From positions 33,920,432 to 33,984,431 of the forward strand of contig CM064417.1 of assembly GCA_032690845.1 (NCBI GenBank): a DNA stretch of 64,000 nt, given 5' to 3'. A program made the position numbers and the translations under genes. The notes beneath the pieces were generated by a model, which saw nothing but the letters and a program-made list of their open reading frames with translations, had not been told where the DNA came from and did not search any database. Positions within the stretch are counted from its first letter, which is position 1. Every line of letters begins with the position of its first letter. Positions 59,926-64,000 of this stretch are shown piece after piece. This DNA comes from Eleusine coracana subsp. coracana (lineage: Eukaryota; Streptophyta; Magnoliopsida; Poales; Poaceae).

Positions 59926-60780
59926 TCAGGGACCGGTGGGGATGCCGAGCTTCTGGAGGCAGCGGGCTGCGATCTCGAAGCAGAGGAACGCGTCGCGGGT
60001 GGCGTACGCCCACTGCTCCTCGCCAACGTCGCTGTACGCGCCCCAGTCCGCCTCCGCCACCTTCGCCGGACAGCGCGCTAGTCGCATCTCCGGGCCGACC
60101 GCGACGCGCGCCATGCGCTCGAGGCTCAGGCCCCTGACCATCTTCTTCGACCGGTTCCACGGATCGGTGCCGTCCTTGTCGTAGTCATCGGAGTCGTACC
60201 CGTCCCGCTCGGCCTTGGCCCTCTCCCTCGCGAGCGCGGCCTTCCCCATCCAGTACTTTTCTGGCAACTTCCGCTTGGGCTTCGGTTCGTTCAACCCGGC
60301 CTTCTTCCCGTACGCGCGCACGAACAGATCCGTCAGCTCCGTGGGAGACGCCACGTGCAGACCCCAATCCTTGGCCAGCTTCTTCGCGGCCTTCCGGGCG
60401 CCGAAGCAGGCGACGGTGATGCGCTTGTCGTCGAGGAAGGCGCGGAGGTGGTTCATGTTGTTGTCGTGGAACTTGAGGCGGCAGCCGGCGTCGCAGTCAG
60501 GTCTGCCCCGCGCGTCGGGGGAGTAGACGAGGACGCGGGAGCCGCCGAGGCAGAGTGCGATGGCGCGGATCGGGTTGGAGGGGTCGTGCGGCTTGAAGAC
60601 GCCGTGCCACGACCAATAGTAGTCCTTGGTGGCGGGGTCGTGGCCGCGCAGCGCGACGAGGCCCACGACGAAGGGGGCGCGAAGGCGGCGGCCGCGGGAC
60701 TCGGCGAGGGCCTCGGCGAGCCAGCGCTTGGTGACGTCGTCGCTCTCGGAGAAGGTGGTGTCGAGGACGGCCAGGTTGCC
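59926..60780 (-). pseudogene. 3'-5' exonuclease-fold protein (WRN-exo-like), 5'-truncated
   Basis: 284 codons open from a TAA at 60781-60783 to the stop; the first in-frame ATG comes only at about 60,456. The fold is that of plant WRN-like DEDDy exonucleases: KRWLAEALAESRGRRLRAPF, then the first strand VVGLVALRG, a CLGGSRVLVYSP strand, the LRAFLDDKRITVACFG segment, WGLHVASPTELTDL and a final WAYATRDAFLCFEIA. Active relatives carry DxE on the first strand; here it is VxL. The usual acid after the VxxFG strand is also absent, leaving only the TRDA aspartate. It is therefore probably inactive as a nuclease. The N-terminus seems to have been removed by the GC-rich sequence to the right. It could alternatively have an unrecognised upstream exon. 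Confidence 0.65.
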
Positions 60781-61608
60781 TTACCTCGCTGGCCCAACCC
60801 CTGCCTCGCCTCGTGCTAGGTGCGGGGAAGAAGATGAGGAAGGAGGAGGGGGTGCCGCTGCTGCAGGCCACGGAGAGGAGCAGAAAGGGGAGCTCATGCC
60901 TGCCATGGCCATGGCGGAGGAGCTCCACGGGCTCCCCGATAGAGAGCTCGAGGCGGAGAGAGAGGAGAGACCACCGGGGAGCCACCGTATTGCCTTGGAT
61001 CCGCGCCCTGGTCGGCGCGTAGGGCGAGAGGAGGGAGGGATGGAGACGAGCTCTGGCGGCGGTGGCGTGCGTGGGAGGAGCAGGGGGCCGCCGGCGACGC
61101 GCGGGGGAGGAGGAGTGGTCTGGCGGTGGCGGCGCGGGGGAGGAGGAGGGGCCCGGCGGCGGCAGAGTCGTGTGCGGCGGAGGGGCACGGGGAGCTCGGC
61201 GTGGTGGTCGAGGGCGGCGCAGTCGGGCGGAAAGAGAAAAAGCAGTTGCGGGAGGAAGGAAAGAGAGAGAGAGAAAGAGAGATTAGAGAGGGAGGAAGGA
61301 GAGAGAGGGGAGAGAAAAAATATAGATGAGAGACTGACATGTGGGTCTCATAGAAAGTTGGTTGATACAGAGGATGAATATAGAATATGAATAGGTGCGA
61401 AAAAACTGGATATAGAGAAGAGAATCTTGAAATATTACTTTTAAAGAATGAATATAGAGGACGACGAGTGCGGATACTTTTAGCTTTGTTTGTGATGGCG
61501 GGTGAGATCCCACGATGAGGCGCGAACCCATGAGACTGACTACTGGGAAGCGGCACTGGTATTGGGACTAGATTGGATCAGCTTTGCCTTTACATTTTGC
61601 AAAAAGTT
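60781..61608. other. GC-rich, probably transposon-derived insertion
   Basis: Abruptly breaks the exonuclease-like frame. The first half is G-rich with GA-rich tracts (61255-61330). The second half (GACATGTGGGTCTCATAG, GAATATAGAGGACGACGAG) recalls termini of rice Harbinger- or MULE-type elements, but I could not define ends or a target duplication. Overlapping open frames on both strands are composition artefacts. Confidence 0.4.
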
Positions 61609-61818
61609 AACAAACTTTGTATCTTTGTTACTCGTCAGTCTCACATTTCGTAATTCGTATGATCGCCTATCTAGTTACGTATGTTAGATCAAATCGTCGG
61701 CTTGGATTGAAAAGGAAGTGCAGACGCGTAGGCGTAGCATGCTCTGTCCAAGTCCGCAAAAACTAAAAACAGCATGCAAATGTCAAATAATTGCAACTGA
61801 TCACATCCATTATTAATA

Positions 61819-61999
61819 CATATTTTCTAACTTTTAATCGATTGAAAGTTTTCAATAAATGGTTTGTTACTCTATGTTTTTGATTTTTTTATTATTTTTT
61901 GTATAATAATTATAAACCGTCAGATCTAGATCCGATGGCTCAAAGCACTGATTGAAAGTTGCTCAAACTTTCAGTCAGCTAAAAATTAGCAAGTCTCTT
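61819..61999 (+). mobile_element. MULE-type MITE, copy 2
   Basis: 181 bp, opposite in orientation to 43096-43274 (shared TATTTTCTAACTTT, GTATAATAATTATAAA, AGATCTAGATCCGATGGCTC and matching ends). The 10-bp duplication ATTATTAATA is at 61809-61818 and, beyond a second MITE, at 62579-62588. Copy A has the empty site, ATTCTGAATA at 57881-57890. Confidence 0.85.
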
Positions 62000-62002
62000 A
62001 TT

Positions 62003-62578
62003 GGGTCTGTTTGGATACTAACAATGCTAGAGGTTAGAGTTAATTTCTAGCACATGACTAACCCTGAACTAAAGGGGTGTTCGTTTCCTTTAGAGCTAAA
62101 GTTTAGCTCTTAAAATTTGAGTTAAACTTTAGCCCCATTTAGAGAGCTAAAGTTTAATCCTATTTTTAGTCCTTTTTTAACTCTAGAGCTAAAGTTTAAC
62201 TCTAGTTTTAACCTATTCATTTGTTTTTTTAGAGCTAAAATCTAGACTAAAATTTAGTTTTAGTCCTTTAGCTCTTGGAAACAAACAACCCCTAACTCTA
62301 ACTCTTGAGGTGTTTGGATGCAAGAGTTAGATTGACAATAAAGTTAGTGATGTAACTTTTCAGTGGACCCTACTCAGTGGGTTGAGGATAGAGGAAAAGA
62401 TAACTTTTTAGTGGATCCTACTTAAACTAGCTCCAATTAACACCTTTTGGATGGAATAGTTTTTTGGTATGGGTTAGATGCAACTAGCCCAAACTAACCC
62501 TCCCTGTTTGGAGATTTTATGGCTAGTTATGCTCAAACTAACTCAAACTAACTCTAACCCATGGATCTAAACAGGATC
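62003..62578. mobile_element. Outer MITE with GGGTCTGTTTGGAT ends
   Basis: Ends GGGTCTGTTTGGATAC and (minus strand) GATCCTGTTTAGATCC. The target duplication ATT (62000-62002 and 62579-62581) is the first three bases of the older MULE-MITE's right-hand duplication. It contains a further nested MITE. Confidence 0.75.
62073..62292. mobile_element. Inner MITE with GGGGTGTTCGTTTCC ends
   Basis: About 220 bp nested in the preceding element. Ends are GGGGTGTTCGTTTCC and (minus strand) GGGGTTGTTTGTTTCC, with TAA duplications (62070-62072 and 62293-62295). The interior is rich in AGAGCTAAAGTTTA repeats in both orientations and could fold into a hairpin. Confidence 0.75.
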
Positions 62579-64000
62579 ATTATTAATAAAGCAAGCTTAA
62601 CTCTCAAATTGATTGACGTTTCTGACATATGCACTCGGCGACCACACCATGTGAATGGGACTTAGGGAAGGAGTGAACACGTAGAACTCAAAATACAAGA
62701 ACACTGAATCAACCACACGAATCAAATCTGGCAAACCGCATTGAAAGTGAACAACATTATTCTATCGATTACATTTTAGACGCATGTGGTGCACATCAGA
62801 TGAGTGATTCTCACACTACACACTAGCTGCTACTACAACTACTTATCAAGCCAGCATTGGGAGCTGAGTTACGCTTTAGACGCCACAACTACTGATATCT
62901 TGCAACACCATACCGGTACTGAAGGATTGCCGACAAAAATTTGCTAATCAAACCCGAAAGAACTAAGTTCAGATCATGACTGACGAGGGAGACAGGAACC
63001 TTTTGGCCAAAGTAATGCATACTCCTCTATTTTCAAACGATCAAAACGATTTTAATAAAAACAAATTACCTGGAATGCTAGATATTACATAACTCCTGAG
63101 ACGTGTGTGCTTGAAGCTGCGTAAATTTTGAGGCATACTCTCCCAAAACCTGGTCAGTGCAACTTATTACACACTGACTAGGCATTTTGACTTTTTTTAA
63201 TATAAAAAAATAACAGAGTCCTTTTGTGCATATTTACTGTCAAGCACTTAATTGAAGTGGAGGGATGGTACATGAACTAGTACTTATCATGCAAGAAAAC
63301 ATAAACACCTGCTATCAGTTGCAAAGTGCTATTGAAAAATCTACAGGAGGTATGAAATGCAAATGTCTAAACATTCCAGCAGATTATGTGCATTGGAGCA
63401 TGCTAATAACAGAACATGCTTGCCTATTAGGTTGATACACGCAGATAAGAAACGAATCAAATTGCAACAAAAACAAGCAGGCTTGTAAACATGCATCACA
63501 ACATCAGTGCTCAGAACATGGCATTCACAACACAATCATAGCTTATTCTACTTAACCACATCTCAATCTCAACAAACAAAATTCCAGTCATTCCGGTTCA
63601 GATATCATCTGCCATAACGTGCACACCAGAAATTTAGTTCCAACGTTACATACCAGTTCTACTGCTTACCAATAGGCCCAATATCTGCATTTGCACTGCA
63701 TACACCAAAGATTACCATGTCCAACATTTTCTGTCAAAATATCGTTTGCAAGTGCTGGATACTTCATAAAGTCATTAGCACTAGTTCTCCTACAATCCCA
63801 TAATACCGACCATGAACTTGCGCATTCTACTCTGGCCTACCAATTTTGATATTTTGGTAATATTTTATCAGCAATACGATAAATTAGACTATCTTAATCA
63901 AAATGTCAGCCATTGAACTAAAATGGAGGCAGCAACAGATTTACATGATGTATATCAAGATGCAAAACAACTGTGTATCATTGACAAAATGCTCTATCCA

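Larger units (their letters stand above)
61609..64000. repeat. Segmental duplication, copy B (runs off the window)
   Basis: Homologous to 57,630-59,290 and collinear to the last base, apart from a 770-bp nested MITE insertion at 61819-62588. If the correspondence continues, a paralog of the exonuclease-like gene should lie roughly 0.6-0.7 kb beyond the right edge on the minus strand. Confidence 0.8.

Noticed and set aside
60355..61556. Multiple long ORFs antisense to or upstream of the exonuclease-like gene
   Set aside because: Arg/Gly/Pro/Ser-rich shadows of GC-rich DNA in wrong frames; no conserved motif.
1..64000. CRISPR arrays, bacterial operons, integrated viruses, rRNA or functional tRNA genes
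   Set aside because: None was seen; the only tRNA-like signal is the SINE at 52392, and the retroelements are ordinary plant LTR and non-LTR types.

Overview
The window is plant nuclear DNA, almost certainly from a grass and most likely rice (Oryza) or a close relative. Coding exons are GC-rich and separated by GT-AG introns. The spaces between genes are AT-rich and packed with grass-type transposons: Ty3/gypsy LTR elements, a LINE, a TRIM, a SINE, and MULE, hAT, Harbinger and Stowaway MITEs. No bacterial operon, CRISPR array, organelle genome or integrated virus is visible.

Six host genes look intact. They are a C-terminally short cytosolic-type HSP70 (+, 3543-8854, one 3.6-kb intron), a CXXC zinc-binding DUF866/UPF0587 protein (-, 9755-12948, five exons), an acidic MEA1-like protein (-, 14413-14898), a heavy-metal-associated isoprenylated protein HIPP (-, 38308-38947), a DUF538 protein (-, 52652-55161) and Sec61 beta (+, 56775-57017, intron in the 5' UTR). 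A seventh, a 3'-5' exonuclease-fold gene (-, 59926-60780), has lost its start and most catalytic acids. The host genes do not form a pathway; they are ordinary euchromatic genes that happen to be neighbours.

Layout: 1-2322 is LTR-element sequence; 3.5-15 kb is a gene-rich block; 15.2-30.7 kb is one nested transposon stack in which a 5'-truncated LINE was split by a MULE-type inverted-repeat unit, itself split by a degenerate Tat-type gypsy element of about 13 kb with antisense ORFs. From 30.7 to 38.3 kb there is a probable 3.2-kb solo LTR and CACTA-like debris. From 38.3 to 52 kb the HIPP gene is followed by many small DNA transposons, a hAT transposase pseudogene interrupted by a MITE, and a TRIM interrupted by a hAT MITE. 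From 52 to 57 kb lie DUF538 and Sec61 beta, head to head. From 57.6 kb to the end, two diverged copies of one segment flank the exonuclease-like gene, implying a tandem duplication that continues beyond the right edge.

The most informative observations are transposon archaeology with base-level support: target-site duplications (several perfect, some imperfect), an empty site preserved in a paralogous segment, and five very short A-tailed insertions that look like extreme LINE-tail truncations. I found no convincing new molecular system. The best protein-level curiosities are the catalytically degenerate exonuclease-fold gene and the lidless HSP70.
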